Source of the DNA: Diogma glabrata
Taxonomy: Eukaryota; Arthropoda; Insecta; Diptera; Cylindrotomidae
Assembly: GCA_963693315.1 (NCBI GenBank)
Contig: OY856186.1
Location: 298,226,452-298,290,451 of the forward strand
Direction: 5' to 3'
Length of the DNA: 64,000 bases
Each line of letters begins with the position of its first letter. Position 1 is the stretch's first letter. The notes under the pieces were generated by a model that saw only the letters and a list, made by a program, of their open reading frames with translations, did no database searches and was not told the origin of the DNA. Made by a program: the position numbers and the translations under genes. Below are positions 51,594 through 63,570 of this stretch, in pieces.

Positions 51594-51984
51594 CAAATTG
51601 ACAAAAAACGTTGAATTTTCAAAGTAAAATTTTCCTTTAATTCTGTGTATTGTGTATATCATTTTCATAATTCGTTTACAATTACAGCGGATAATATAAT
51701 CATGCGAAGTATAAACATACATAATATAGTTTTTATAATTAAGTGTTCAAAAAGGATAACGAATTTTGAAAATTCAGCTGTGAAATTTACATACGAGATT
51801 AAATATTGTGCTACTAGTGGGTATGAGTTTTTCAAACGCTTGTGAAGTTAGCTGCACTAGCGACAATCACACAAGTTTGAATAAAAACACTAGCAATAAG
51901 CACACAATAATTTATGTATCGAATGCACAAAAGTTTGTTATTCACAAAAAAATAAATACATTAAGGATGCGTTCCAATTGATGC

Positions 51985-52235
51985 AATTTCGTCAACTATT
52001 TATTTAACAAAATCAACTTTTTTGTATAAATAATTGTAAAGATATGTACACTTTTATTAATATCTGATAACTTAATTACAATAATTTAAGTTAAAATTTT
52101 AAAGGTTTTGTGATATCAAATTTATATTTAACGTGCTAAATCATTTTAGTCAACTTTTTGTTTAACTAAATCGATATTTGTTTCTAAATGATTGTAAAGA
52201 AATTGATGTTTTTATCAATATCGGACAACTTATAT
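51985..52235. repeat. Two diverged copies of a ~85-bp segment
   Basis: gtcaactatttatttaacaa at about 51991 and gtcaactttttgtttaacta at about 52149 start segments alignable to tatctgataactta / tatcggacaactta. Confidence 0.55.
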
Positions 52236-52238
52236 ATA

Positions 52239-52364
52239 GTGTTCGGTCGAGACAATGGTATAGTGTTCGGTCGTGCAATATCATAATAAATATCACGATA
52301 TATTCATCAATTTTTTGCTGCTATCTTCACTTCGTTGAATTTTACATCAAACGGGACCGAACAC
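52239..52364. repeat. Fold-back with GTGTTCGGTC ends
   Basis: gtgttcggtc occurs at 52239 and 52263, and its inverse gaccgaacac at 52355-52364. Candidate short MITE; the 69-codon frame across it has no domain. Confidence 0.55.
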
Positions 52365-52365
52365 C

Positions 52366-53190
52366 AAAAGAAAACGAAAATTTATAATAATAATTACCGT
52401 TTTATTATTCAAAACTTAATTACCTGTGGTTTTATACGTCAAATTTTCCACTTTCTTTAATCCGACAACTTCACATTGCCTTTATATTAGAAGGTTATTA
52501 TAGTATTAGAATTAGGTACAAAACCACTGATATTCTTCAAGCCCAATTCATTGACGCCATATTGAAAAACCAATGAACATTACCAAATTTTCTGAATTTT
52601 TTTTATATGGAGTTTTATTTTTCTAGATGGCGTTAAGGCGATTTTTTGAATTTTTTTTATATTGAGTTTTAATTTCAAAATGGCGCTACAAGTTCATAAT
52701 TTTTTTTTGTGTTAAAAAATGAATCAGGATTGTTTATCGGCCGTTTTGCTAGGTAGCTTAAAAAAAATTCAACCTTTGAATGGTTTTAATTTTTCCATAC
52801 TTATTTATTATTGCATATGTGTACTTTCAATAAGATTCGGCTTCATACTATCAGAAACCAGGACTGTATGCTTTATACTTTAGTTTGTTTTTTCTGAGAA
52901 ATTGAAAGACTGTGGCGATAGTCGAGCGTGCTTTTATATTGATGCGAATATGATAGTTCGTTTATTTCTCAGTTCATAAATAGTCAAAAATCTATTCTAA
53001 TTTATTTAATGAAGTATTTATTCAAACTACATGTTCATTGTACGCATTGAGAGATCAAATTTTGTTGATTTGTAAATTAGTTATTGTAATCGGGGGTTAT
53101 ATAACTCAACTGAAATATTGGCATATGTCGTCTTTTATTCTATATCCTATCATATTAAGCTTAAGTTATCCACTCTAAAAAAAATTGGTG
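52366..53190. other. AT-rich DNA with ~60-bp degenerate repeats
   Basis: tgaattttttttatatggag, tgaattttttttatattgag and related phrases with agatggcg/aaatggcg recur at about 52590-52720. No gene seen. Confidence 0.5.
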
Positions 53191-53194
53191 TCTA

Positions 53195-53303
53195 TCAGCG
53201 CCTTAGAACGCATGTGGTTGTGGAACCTAGGTCTAAAAAGGTATTTTTGTATTATTGTGACACATATTTTAATTCTGATTACTCAACAATTTTATTAACC
53301 AAA
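53195..53303 (+). mobile_element. LINE family B 3'-end fragment
   Basis: Reads cttagaacgcatgtggttgt, ggaacctaggtctaaaaagg and tattgtgacacatattttaa, the 3' end of family B (compare 59090-58985 on the minus strand and 7931-8025). Confidence 0.65.
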
Positions 53304-53304
53304 A

Positions 53305-54396
53305 ATAATCAAATGAAGATAAAAAATATAAACTCACACATATATAAAATAAAAAATACAATGTTTTTTAGTTAGAAACTTGGAAGTCATTTAACTACAC
53401 TCCATGAAGAATCTTCACTTATAGAAAATGCAAAAAAGGAATGATTTAATTAAACGGGGGAGAACCATCGTGCTTATATCCTACCCTACGAACCACCCCA
53501 CCACTGAACATGGCGTAGAAAAAACATCTAGGAGTTTATGAAGTAGGGGTAAGATTTCAACTTGGCAGACATCATACGAGTTTTACATTGATTAATGGAT
53601 GACTGTTTTTGTATATGAGTGATTCTTCCCTCTTAAAAATACATAAATACATAATCATTGTAGATGATATATTATGAAACAATGAAAACAAACTAATTTT
53701 TAAATTATTCATCAATTCCAGAAATTTAAGTCTAAAGAGAAGGAAACGAAATAACCAAACTCAATACACGTACAAACCAAATCATTAAATTTTTTAAGAC
53801 GCAAACATTTCATAATTAAACAAAACCAATTCATATTTCTAACCATAGAGTATGTATATATACATACGATCCCGTAAACAAAACATCTCTCTCTACAAAA
53901 CAATTCTTTGAAGTTTTTGTTTTGCGTATTAAAATTTTTAGGCCAACCAAAATAATTTTGGCTTGTAATAAATTTATATGTACAAGGGAATGTTGAAAAG
54001 TCAATACGATAATATATTAGTATACAGTTATATTCACACAATAATTTTGGTTAAGCTTACTAACCCTGCCCTAGTAGAAACATATATTTAATGAATATAC
54101 AGAAGAATCCCCAAACAACCATCATTGTAATTATAGTGGAAAATAATTTGAGAGGAAAATAGAAACATAACCGAAAATATAACCAAATGTAGTTTTACTT
54201 TTTTTAAAATAATGTTGTTGATGTTTTTTTGTTTTATTTATGGTTGATGTACATGGAATATGGATACATTTTTGCTCTGTAATTTTTAATATTTTCCACT
54301 TTACGTGCATATACTTGTGTGTATGTTTTCTAAAACAATTTATTGTATGTTTGGTTTTCAAGCATCAGTGTTTTTTCGTTGCTCTTAATTCCTCAG
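53305..54396. other. AT-rich DNA, no gene; pyrimidine tract at right end
   Basis: The 109- and 76-codon minus-strand frames here show no recognisable domain and look random. The last 30 bp form a good 3' splice site for the possible exon at 54397. Confidence 0.5.
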
Positions 54397-54543
54397 AGGA
54401 GCAGAAATAATTGCAAAATTGTACAACAAAAAGTGGATCGGTATGTGAATGAGATTGAAACAGAAAACAAATCCTACAGTACAAATGGTTTATGGTTTTT
54501 CCAAGACAATTGGTACTTAAAGGATTACCGATCCAGCCGACAG
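54397..54543 (+). CDS. Possible phase-0 internal exon of an unidentified gene (49 codons)
   Basis: A pyrimidine-rich acceptor (ttttttcgttgctcttaatt, cctcag) is followed by 147 bp open in one frame and a cag|gtaaag donor. Length divisible by three and phase 0 at both ends. The peptide (CKIVQQKVDRYVNEIETENK, then NGLWFFQDNWYLKDYRSSRQ) has a balanced, Trp/Tyr-containing composition unlike the random frames around it, and base composition is less AT-rich. I do not recognise the protein. It could be a conserved exon of a host gene whose introns hold the surrounding repeats, or a chance frame. Confidence 0.38.
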
Positions 54544-55876
54544 GTAAAGTAGCAAGATTGTTGATTCTATTGTCATTTATCGTATCATCGTACTTTGCTG
54601 TGTAATTTTAGAATTTATTTTATCGTTTTGCTTCATCGTAATTGAAAAATGGTACAGAAAACTTGAAAATTATTTCCCAAATTTCATAAAGTTTGCCTGC
54701 ATAGTGCATACTTACGAAAATTTACAGATACAAATTTTGGATCATTTGTTTTTTGTATAAAATAAAAAACAAATTAGTGGTAAGTTCAGGAACTACTTGT
54801 TATTTTCTACTTCAAAAAGTTCAAGTATATATAGATAACTAACATCAAAATGAAAATTTTTGTCAGTGGGATTTGAAATAATTTTGCTTCAGAACAAAGT
54901 TCGTTCATTGGAAAATTTACTTTTTGCAAATAATTATCATGCGAAACTCAAAAGTGTTTTTCGTCGTGAAAATAAATCTAACAATTCTAACTACTCAAAC
55001 TTAAACAGATTTATTTACTAGATACAAATTATTTTTGGATTTTAAGAAAAAAATAGTAGTTTCACTAAAAAAACACACATGTAAAATTAAGTGGGATTAC
55101 AGCTCGTAAACCTTAACTAAATGTTTTAGTAAGTTTTACAATATTCTGCATCTCCATATTAGATTTTTTTCTCAAATCAACTATTAACAAATCCTTCGAT
55201 ATTGGTTACGCTCAGAAAAGAAGTTTTGTTAGAAAAGGCAGAATAAAAACTTAAATATATTTTCATCAAAAATTATGTGCGAAAGAAATTTTTAGTGAAG
55301 GCAATGAAAACAAACACAAAAAAAAAACGGCCACTTCAAATAATTAATTTTAGTGATTTAAATAATTATTATATTTTTGTTTAAATTTTTGTTTGTCTTG
55401 TTTCTTGTCGGGTTACTAGCGTTTAAATTTATTTTTTATAATAATAAGAAAATTCTGGAAAATTAATATTATTTTTTATATGTAAGTCAAATATATAATT
55501 TTTTTAATTTCTTTTTTTTAATTTAAATTGTATCATTTATAAATGCAATCACACACATATGCTTCTCACGGTATGAAAATGTTTGTCGGGTTCAATGAAT
55601 CATTGAATGATTTAAGAGTGTAATTATTAAAATATTGTATTGAATGAATTAAAGAATATAATTTTATGAAATTGATATTTCTTTAAATGAATTGACCAAA
55701 AATAAGTTGAAATATCATCTACTTTTAATTATAAGTAATTTATAAGTATTATAAGTAAGTAATTTTAATTATAAGTAGGATCCCTGAACTGCAAAACCAT
55801 CCGACTATAACTCGCTAAGACGTGGTAACGTAATCTGAAGTCGCGTAATTCCTACTGAAATGAGGCTACGAGGAAC
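54544..55876. other. AT-rich DNA, no gene seen
   Basis: Consistent with intron or intergenic sequence. Short local duplications occur (attataagtaatttataagt near 55730). Confidence 0.5.
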
Positions 55877-55878
55877 TT

Positions 55879-55937
55879 TCTCATAAATTAAAGTATCATA
55901 AAACGTGATTCGTTTCATGATACTTTAAATTATGAGA
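55879..55937. repeat. 59-bp fold-back
   Basis: tctcataaattaaagtatca and tgatactttaaattatgaga pair with one mismatch around a 17-nt loop. Confidence 0.8.
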
Positions 55938-55939
55938 TA

Positions 55940-56384
55940 GTAATGATTCGTGCATCTTCGTTTTTTTACGAATCTTGCTCGCAAGTGTTCTTTTCTGTCG
56001 TAATCATCCTCAAAAGAACTGCGATCATAAAGTATAACATTTTCATCCAAACTTTTCCACTTATGCTTTCCTACATCGTATTTGTCTAAAGTCGAGTAAT
56101 GTACGGCGTCACAGAGATTTAATATGACCTATTTAATATTTATTAATGTGACAGATGTAAGTTTATATTTAAGGTTGCAATGACGTGCTCATAAACATTC
56201 GTTGTTTTTGAGTAAATTGATACTAGTCAGGTCTGTCATTCTAGTTTCATACAAGGCCCTAAGGGAATGAGGTATCAGCGACCTTAACAGTGAAAAAATC
56301 TAACGGCATAAAGTAAGGCAAGTGAATAAAGCATAGAACAACTGCATCGCGCACCTATAATAAATTCATTTTCAGAATTACAGC
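55940..56384. other. Non-coding DNA, somewhat less AT-rich
   Basis: No frame with a recognisable domain. Confidence 0.45.
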
Positions 56385-56590
56385 TACCCTGTTCGGGCAT
56401 GTCCTATTACACACGATCCGGCTCAGTACACAATAGGCATGCCTGAACAAAATGCGCGTTAGCAACTTTTATGCTTATCATATCGATCTGTTTGAAGATT
56501 TAAATTCAATCTGATCGATATGCTAAATAAAATATGCTCCTAACTCGCATTTTATTCAGGTATGCCCAATTATGACCAGGTATTTTACAT
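56385..56590. repeat. Fold-back cluster
   Basis: gttcgggcatgtcctatt and aataggcatgcctgaac are inverse (56396-56452). Tgcttatcatatcgatct and gatcgatatgctaaat are inverse about an AT centre. aaatgcgcgttagca and cgcattttattcaggtat extend the symmetry. Probable MITE remnant, boundaries unclear. Confidence 0.6.
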
Positions 56591-56784
56591 TCAGCACCGG
56601 TCATCTTATATGGTTTACAGATTAGAGCATGGGACCTTTATGTCCTGATCTAAACCCTATTTTATATGATCAGGTACAAATAATTATGCCCTATTTAAAC
56701 TCTATAAATGCAAACTCTATTTAAACTGCTGCTGCTACTGCTATTTAGAACCAAATATACGCAATTTGTCTTGATCTGAGACGT

Positions 56785-56960
56785 ATGACAACCCCGCGTT
56801 TTTCAGCTCCTGCTATTAACATCCGAGTTAACATAAGATATTAAATACCAATGCCAATAGCAGTAAATATCTCTAACCATTGTGATATCATAGGGCGCTG
56901 GCCGGTGAACTGTATTCAGTCAACGGTAGCAGTCGCATTCTCAGTTATGGTGTTTATCTT
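56785..56960. repeat. Dispersed repeat of unknown class (partner at 49422-49590)
   Basis: Better preserved copy; sequence continues with raised G+C to about 57200 (actcggctggttaatccgtt and on) and may be a longer element. No coding recognised. Confidence 0.6.
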
Positions 56961-57199
56961 GATGATGTCGCGGTATTGTTTGCTCGAAAAAATAAACCTT
57001 CATCTTTTAATCGTATGTGTGGGTTTTAATCGTTGAGAAAGGGAGCAACCTATACCAATGTTGACTCGGCTGGTTAATCCGTTCTGGATGGTTTGAGGTG
57101 TTTCTTTACTGATCAGACTGCCTTTCAGTGGTAAGCAAATCTAGATTCAGTTCGGATCTAAGCCCTTACATAATGCAAGTCGGATTTCGAACCTGGTAA

Positions 57200-58885
57200 T
57201 TTTGTTTTTTTAACTTTTCGTTTCAATAAAATGCCCAGAAACAGCAAGCAAACTTCCTAGTTTCAGAGCGAAAAGGAGTAATTTGATACGCAAAACTAGC
57301 TTGAATGTGACTTAGTTAAATAAACACACACAACATTTTCGTTACTAAAATCTTGAAACACTGTTACCCCTAAAATTCTTTTCTATCTCTTCTAATCTTT
57401 ATATTTCCGGTTAAAAACTGTTTAATTAAAAAAAAATTCAACCACCGATTTCCATCAAACCATGACACATTATACTTAAAACAACTTTTATCTGCTTATT
57501 TTGTTTAATTATTTCATTTAATCAGCATTTTCATTTTTCAATATATACTTAGCGCAACTTAGGGTGTGATTACTTTCATATACCCAAATGTACGTTTATA
57601 TCCGTTTATACGTTTTTCTTATTACACTTTTCGCTTTCTTCCCTGTCCGTCCCTCTATGTGTTTATTTTTCCGGAGGAATTTTCTTTTTTTTTATATTCT
57701 GTAAATTATGCACGTTAATTTAATTTCATTAAAATTTACAAAAATAAAAAGCAAGACAAAAATCAACTTGGAATAAAAAAAAGGAAAATAACACCTCAAG
57801 GTAGTTTTTTTTATAAAATTTTATAAACTTTGTCATTAAAATCCATCATCGTCATCAACACCTTAATTTCCTTTTTAAAGTTTTTATTTTACTGTGTTTT
57901 TCTTTTTTTTTTATTAATTTATATTTGACTGAAAAACATTGTCATTGAGAAACAAAAAAAAATTTCTCGGAAGCATCCATGCATTTCAGTACTTTTTCAT
58001 CGAGCCTGTTTTATTTGTATGTGTATTTGTATTCCCTTATATTTTTCATTTAGAGTTTTGTTTTGTTTATGTTTTCCTTTTAAATGCAATCAACATAATT
58101 ATCGTCATAATTTTAATTAAACTTCATTATTGTGTTGTTGCTATAAAAGAGGTATTTACTTTTAAAAAAAAAGTAAACGAAAAAATAATATGGCGACTTC
58201 AGCAATTCAGCATATTTGCGAAACATTTAAGGATTGAATTGACGAAAGTGTAAGAATGGTTTTAATTGATTACAGAAGATGTGATGACAACTACTAACTT
58301 TTAAGGCTTGTAGAACTTGTAAATCGGAAGAAATGTTTTAGATTGAGCCAACCGTGATCTATTTGCCTGTATACTTAGACATACTAAATTGTATTTATTG
58401 TAACACAAACAGAAAATGGCTTAAAGAATTAAAATTAAGTACGATGTTGGTGTTGGATCAGATATATACATAATTAATTAAAAAATATTACTTCGGTCTG
58501 AAAGACCTAAGTATTACATTCATGAGCTAAAAGTGAAATTCTTACCCCCACTTTTTTTGGCACTTCTCGACGTTTTAGGACCTACTGATTCTAAAAAAGC
58601 AAAAAAAAAAATGTATGTCTGACTGCCGGCCGTCACAACCGACGAAATCTAGAAAATGGCTGAAGGGATTGAAAAATGTTGAATTCTAAAAATAGTTACA
58701 CTCAATGGTAAGAGCCGAAAGGACGATGTGTTCGATAACTGTAACGGAAGTGTGTCAACAAATCGTCAAGTGTGTCAAAACAAGGAAATATGCATATTTT
58801 TTACTTAAAAAACGTTCATTTTAAGTGATAATGAGTAGGAACAAAGAATGTGGAGAAATCTGGATGGTCGGGATTGGTATGTGAG
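57200..58885. other. AT- and pyrimidine-rich DNA, no gene seen
   Basis: A 104-codon frame at 57939-58253 is Phe/Ile/Val-rich from T-rich DNA and shows no domain. Runs such as ttcgctttcttccctgtccg (about 57627) suggest intronic or UTR-like sequence. Confidence 0.5.
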
Positions 58886-58984
58886 ATCAAAAACTAGATT
58901 ATTGCATTATAAGTTTGTCAAAAAAATGTTGTCAAGTGTGTCAAAAGAATGATTTTTATTTATTTTTTTACCCAATATTTTTTT

Positions 58985-61245
58985 TTTTTGAATAAAATGT
59001 GTTGTGTTATAGGGTTTAGAATATGTGTCACAACAACACATAAATACCTTTTAAGACCTAGGTCCCACAACAACTGGCGTTCTAAGGTTATGATGATGGC
59101 TTTTTTTAAACCTCTGCGGGTTGAAGTCACCTGAGACTAAGGATTCCGGCAAACTATTCCATTTGTAATTTGTATGCAGTTCGGACAAAGAAGTCTTTCT
59201 GCGATCTGCCAGTATGACAGCGTGGGATCTCAACCGTTTGACTGGTTGCGGTAGCCGATTGTCGAGTGGAACGGGGGTAAGAATAAGTTTGAGACATGAT
59301 GCTGCTGATTTCATCTGAGCCCTACTGATGACGTTATATGTAAAAAACAACGAGGTCAGCAACAGTGCGACGATGTTGTAGGGAATCAAGTTTTGATGTC
59401 AAAGTACGATCACCCACAAATCGTCTAGCCCGCTTTTGATCAGAGTCCAAGAGGGCCAAGATGGAAACAGAAGCAGCACCCCAAACTTGACAGCAGTACT
59501 CCATACAGGGACGAATATAGGACTTATAAACATGGAGCAATTGGTACGGAGTGAAAAATTTTTTGCATCTATTTAGGAGGCCGAGTTTTTTAGACGCGCT
59601 TTTTGCCATCGCCAGCCATTACATGATCTTTCCAGAGTAGGTCATTTGAAACTGTGACACACAATAAACGAATGTTTTTACATTCGCCTATCGGTTCATT
59701 ACACATACTGAATAAAATATCTTTGGGGAACTCGGTCTTTGATCTGGAAACAATCAACAGCTGTGTTTTGGTAGAGTTGAAATTGACCAGGTTTTGGTCA
59801 CCCCAATCGGCGACATTTTTTAGGTCTTTATTCACGTTTATGGCAGCGTCTCTCCGGGAGGGATTAGTTCATTCGTGCATTTTACCTTTTAAAGGAAGGG
59901 GCTCGAACGACTTGTGCAGAGTACTATCATCTGCAAAACTATTTATTGGGTTGCTGGTGATTTTCAACAATTCGTTGATATAAATCAAAAATAGGGTTGG
60001 GGACAATACTGCGCCTTGAAGTACACCAGCGTTAATTAGTTTAGACGCAGAAGAAAATTCGTCTAAGGAGATCGAAATGTATCGGTTGGATAGAAAATTT
60101 TGAATCAGCTTCACAATACTGGGATGAAAACCATACGCAACGAGCTTGTGGATCAAGTTGGCATGCCAGACTCGATCGAATGCCTTGGAGATGTCTAAAG
60201 CGATAACGTATGTTTCACCAGCTTTATCAAGTATGGTGTTCCAACAATGCGCTACATAGTTTAATAGATCGGTGGTTGATCTTTTGTTTCGAAAACCGTA
60301 TTGGCTGTCGGCTATTAAATGATTTACTTCCAGAAATTTTGAAATGTGTGTATCAATACAATGCTCGTAGACTTTGGATAGAACCTATAGTAAAGCTATT
60401 GGCCTATAATTTGAGATATCGGATTTTGGTCCCTTTTTTGGGACGGGCTGGACATTGGCCAACTTCCAGCACGAGGGAAATATATCAGATTTGTAGGATT
60501 AGTAGAATATTTTAGTGAAAGTTGGTGCAAGTTCTTTAGAAAAGGTTTTTAAAATGATGGGTGGAATATTGTCCATTCCTGAGGCTTTGTTGATGTTTAA
60601 CCCCTTCAAAAGTTTAACGACTATTTTGGGTTTGAAGTGGAGTTCATTCATATTAACTCCTGAAGACTGGATTTGGGGAATTTCTTTAGGAGTTTCCAAA
60701 ACAGTGGAGCTCAGAGCAAAGCGTTCAGCGAACAAGTTAGCTTTTCTTGCGGGATCATTGACGATTAAATCACCATCAATAATAGGGGGAATAGAAAATT
60801 TTGTACCAGAATTTAAAGAATTGATGGCACTGCAGAATCTCTTGTCAGAAATAGACATAGACGTAAGTTTTGAAGCTTTCGCTCTGTCAATTTCAGACTT
60901 TTCGTTTGAGATAATCTGGTTAGATATTTTGTTGGCCTTTAGATATTGGGATCGATTAGCGGGAGTTTTGTTATGAATCCATATGTTGAATGATCTACGT
61001 TTGTTTCTAAGTGCCGCTTTGGCAGCTTTCGAATACAAGTATTTTTGTTTGGGTTTTACAATGGAAAAAGGGACGAATTTATTGATAGCAAATTGGATGG
61101 TTTCTGTAAAGTGTTGAGCAGAAACATTTACATTGTCAGTGTAAAAACAATGACGGTCGAAAGGGAAACTATGGAAAAAATTTTGAAGATCACTCTTATC
61201 CATTTTTGAGTAGTGAAATATTTTACGGGGTTTGGGGTATGGCAA
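58985..61245 (-). mobile_element. LINE family B copy (CR1/L2-like), 5' truncated
   Basis: Minus-strand element of about 2.26 kb; this size also follows from the tandem-repeat spacing (2400 minus one 141-bp unit). 3' end tgttgttgtgacacatattc ... acacattttattcaaaaa. Upstream parts (ORF1, endonuclease) absent. Short 3'-end copies of the family lie at 7931, 49597 and 53195. Confidence 0.8.
59051..61245 (-). pseudogene. LINE family B ORF2: linker, RT and C-terminal domain, several frameshifts
   Basis: From 61245 downward: a linker (KIFHYSKMDKSDLQNFFHSF, KQKYLYSKAAKAALRNKRRS) and an RT entry (LLKGLNINKASGMDNIPPII). After a shift near 60500 come SCWKLANVQPVPKKGTK and motif A (VIALDISKAFDRVWH near 60190), then GFHPSIVKLIQNFLSNR and motif B (GVLQGAVLSPTLFLIYINE). 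Motif C follows (SFADDSTLH near 59930), then WGDQNLVNFNSTKTQLL, KKLGLLNRCKKFF, RPCMEYCCQVWGAAS and the tail YKWNSLPESLVSGDFNPQRF. Catalytic Asp residues of A and C are present. At least five frame breaks or stops inactivate it. CR1/L2-like clade is by motif style. Confidence 0.85.
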
Positions 61246-61809
61246 AAAATAAAATTAATTATTTGCTTGACATGAAATTTTATTATTATTATAGAACATA
61301 ATGGCATTATAAGTTTGTCAAAAAAATGTTGTCAGGTGTGTCAAAAGAAAGATTTTTATTTATTTTTTTACCCAATATTTTGGAAAAAAATAAGATTAAT
61401 TATTTGTTTGACATGAAACTTTATTATTATTATAGAGAATTATGGCATTATAAGTTTGTTAAAAAAATGTTGTCAAGTGTGTCAAAAGAAAGATTTTATT
61501 TATTTTTTTACCCAATTTTTTGGAAAAAATAAAATTAATTATTTGTTTGACATGAAATTTTATTATTATTATTGAGAATTATAAGTTAGTCAGGAAAATA
61601 ATGTCAAGTGTGTCAAAAGAATGATTTTCATTTATTTTTTTAGAAAAAATGGAATTAGTTATTTTTATGAAATGAAATGTATAATGAACCTGAAATTATT
61701 ATTATTGAGAATTTTATTGCATTATAAGTTTGTCAAAAAAATATTGTCAAGTGTGTCAAAAAAATGATTTCATTTATTTTTTTAGATAATTTTTTGGAAA
61801 AAAAATTTA

Positions 61810-62099
61810 GCTGTTTGTTTACGTAAATATAATTGAACATCGAAATTTTTGAATTTGTTATAGTTTTTGAAATATTTTTGGAATTCTGGAAAAGTTTGAA
61901 TTTTTGAATTTTAAAGAATTTTTGGAATATTAGAATTTAGAAAAAGTTTAAATATTTGATTTTATTCTAATTTTTGGAATATTTTTAGAATTTTTGAAAA
62001 AAAAATTTTTTAATTTTATAAATATTTTTAAAATTTTGAAAATAGTTTCAATTTTTGATTTTGTAAGAATTTTTGGAATATTTTTAGAACATTTTATTA
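61810..62099. other. Low-complexity TTTTTGGAATATTTTTAGAA repeats
   Basis: Degenerate short repeats of tttttggaatatttttagaa type; no gene. Confidence 0.6.
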
Positions 62100-62390
62100 A
62101 AGCGGGGTGTCATTTGAAAGAGTATTTGATTTTAGAAACATTGCTGTTTTTTTAGAATGTTGTTTAGCACAGGGTTTTGTAAAAAAAGTGCAACTTTCAG
62201 ACCGTTCCCATCCCTACGTTTCGACGTTAATTGACAGAAAAATCAGAAAAATCTACAGAGACAGGAATGTTGGTAAATTTTTAACAAAAATTATAGCGAA
62301 GTCTCAAATAAATATATATGTGTGTTTTTAGGAATTAGAATTTTGCGATGCATAGTTTTTGGGTTATTGTCAAAAAAGTGCTATATTAAG
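62100..62390. repeat. Single diverged unit of the 289-bp repeat
   Basis: gcggggtgtcatttgaaaga, cagaccgttcccatccctac, gtttcgacgttaattgacag and tatagcgaagtctcaaataa follow in the order seen at 39840-40975. Confidence 0.8.
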
Positions 62391-63570
62391 TATGTACCCA
62401 ACAAATTGATAAATATGCTCACTATTATCAAATATTTGCTTAGAATTTTAGCATTAATCTCATTCTTGTCCTGCGTTATCCTTTATCAGTTGAATTAAAT
62501 TTAATTGGTGTAAAAAGATTAAAGTGAAAAAGAAGAAAATTCAAAACATTTATACCAAAACACATTAGATAAAGGTTATGTTATGAGTATGCTTGATAAA
62601 AATCGTTTAATTGCTTAAATTCTAAAAGTTAGCATATTATTGTAGTTTTTCATTCAATAAAAACTGTAATCTGCAACCCATTCATTCAAATACCTACATC
62701 CCCAAAACATTTGGTTGGAATAACTACATTCTAACCTAACCAATGCAAAACCAAAACCACAAACCACAAAAGATACGAAAAATCCTGTTATAATTTTCTA
62801 TTTAAGTTAAACAAATAAAAAAAAGAAAACTTTAAATAAAATAAAAAGTTAAGAATTTTTTTCTTTCATTCTTTGTTGGTTACATAAATTTACTTAACGC
62901 ACAAATAAACGAGGAAACAAATCTCTAGAAAGAATAAGATGAAATTTTTAGATTAAATAAATTTTTCGGTTTTTTCTGACTACGAATATTATTTGTTGCA
63001 AAGTGCTGAAATTTTCATTTTCGTCTTTTGTTGTTTTCTTGTGGAAAATCAATTACGAAGTTCATGTTGGATGGGACTTTTTTTATTTGTCTATTTTCAG
63101 TATAATTTCATTTTCTGTTGGTGTTTTGATGAGGATTTTTTATTTATTTTTTTGATAGTAAATTAAATTTTATGGTTGTAATTTAAAACCGTTGTGAGAA
63201 CAATCTGAAGGATCGTACAAGACACAAATAAATTACTGGTTGGTTTTAGGACAATGGGTTAATTTCGATGAGAAGAGTTTTATTTGTATAGATTTGATTG
63301 CTGGAATTTGGAAATAACCAGAATTGTGTTTGTGTATCACTCATACTATTTACCAATTCACCGTTTGAAACTACTGTATATAAAGCCAAATTGCATAAAT
63401 TAAAAACTGTATCAATACTTTTATCAATGTAAAAAATTTCGCTTTGGCAACCACTACATTAAGAAATTGTCTTTAATACGGCCACATGTGAGATTAACAC
63501 TTCAATTCCAGACAGTTTTAGACAGTTCAATCTTTGATGAATTAATATTTTGATTTAGATTGATTTAACT
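62391..63570. other. AT-rich DNA, no gene seen
   Basis: No recognisable coding or repeat structure beyond A/T runs. Confidence 0.5.

Larger units (their letters stand above)
58890..61800. repeat. ~141-bp tandem repeat, interrupted by LINE family B
   Basis: The word attataagtttgtc begins units at 58906, 61306, 61447, 61578 (variant) and 61721. Unit steps are 141, 131 and 143 bp where uninterrupted. Each unit has gtcaagtgtgtcaaaa, tttatttatttttttaccca and attatttgtttgacatgaaa. The first unit is separated from the next by the LINE. Confidence 0.85.

Noticed and set aside
53712..54041. 109-codon minus-strand frame
   Set aside because: Random-looking composition in AT-rich DNA, no recognisable motif.
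57181..57200. Possible tRNA/SINE B box (inverse of ggatttcgaacctgg)
   Set aside because: No matching A box at the right distance on that strand and no cloverleaf.
57939..58253. 104-codon plus-strand frame
   Set aside because: Composition follows T-rich DNA (Phe/Ile/Val); no domain, no splice or context support.
60210..60976. Plus-strand frames of 101 and 153 codons
   Set aside because: Antisense shadows of the LINE family B ORF2, whose RT motifs are on the minus strand.
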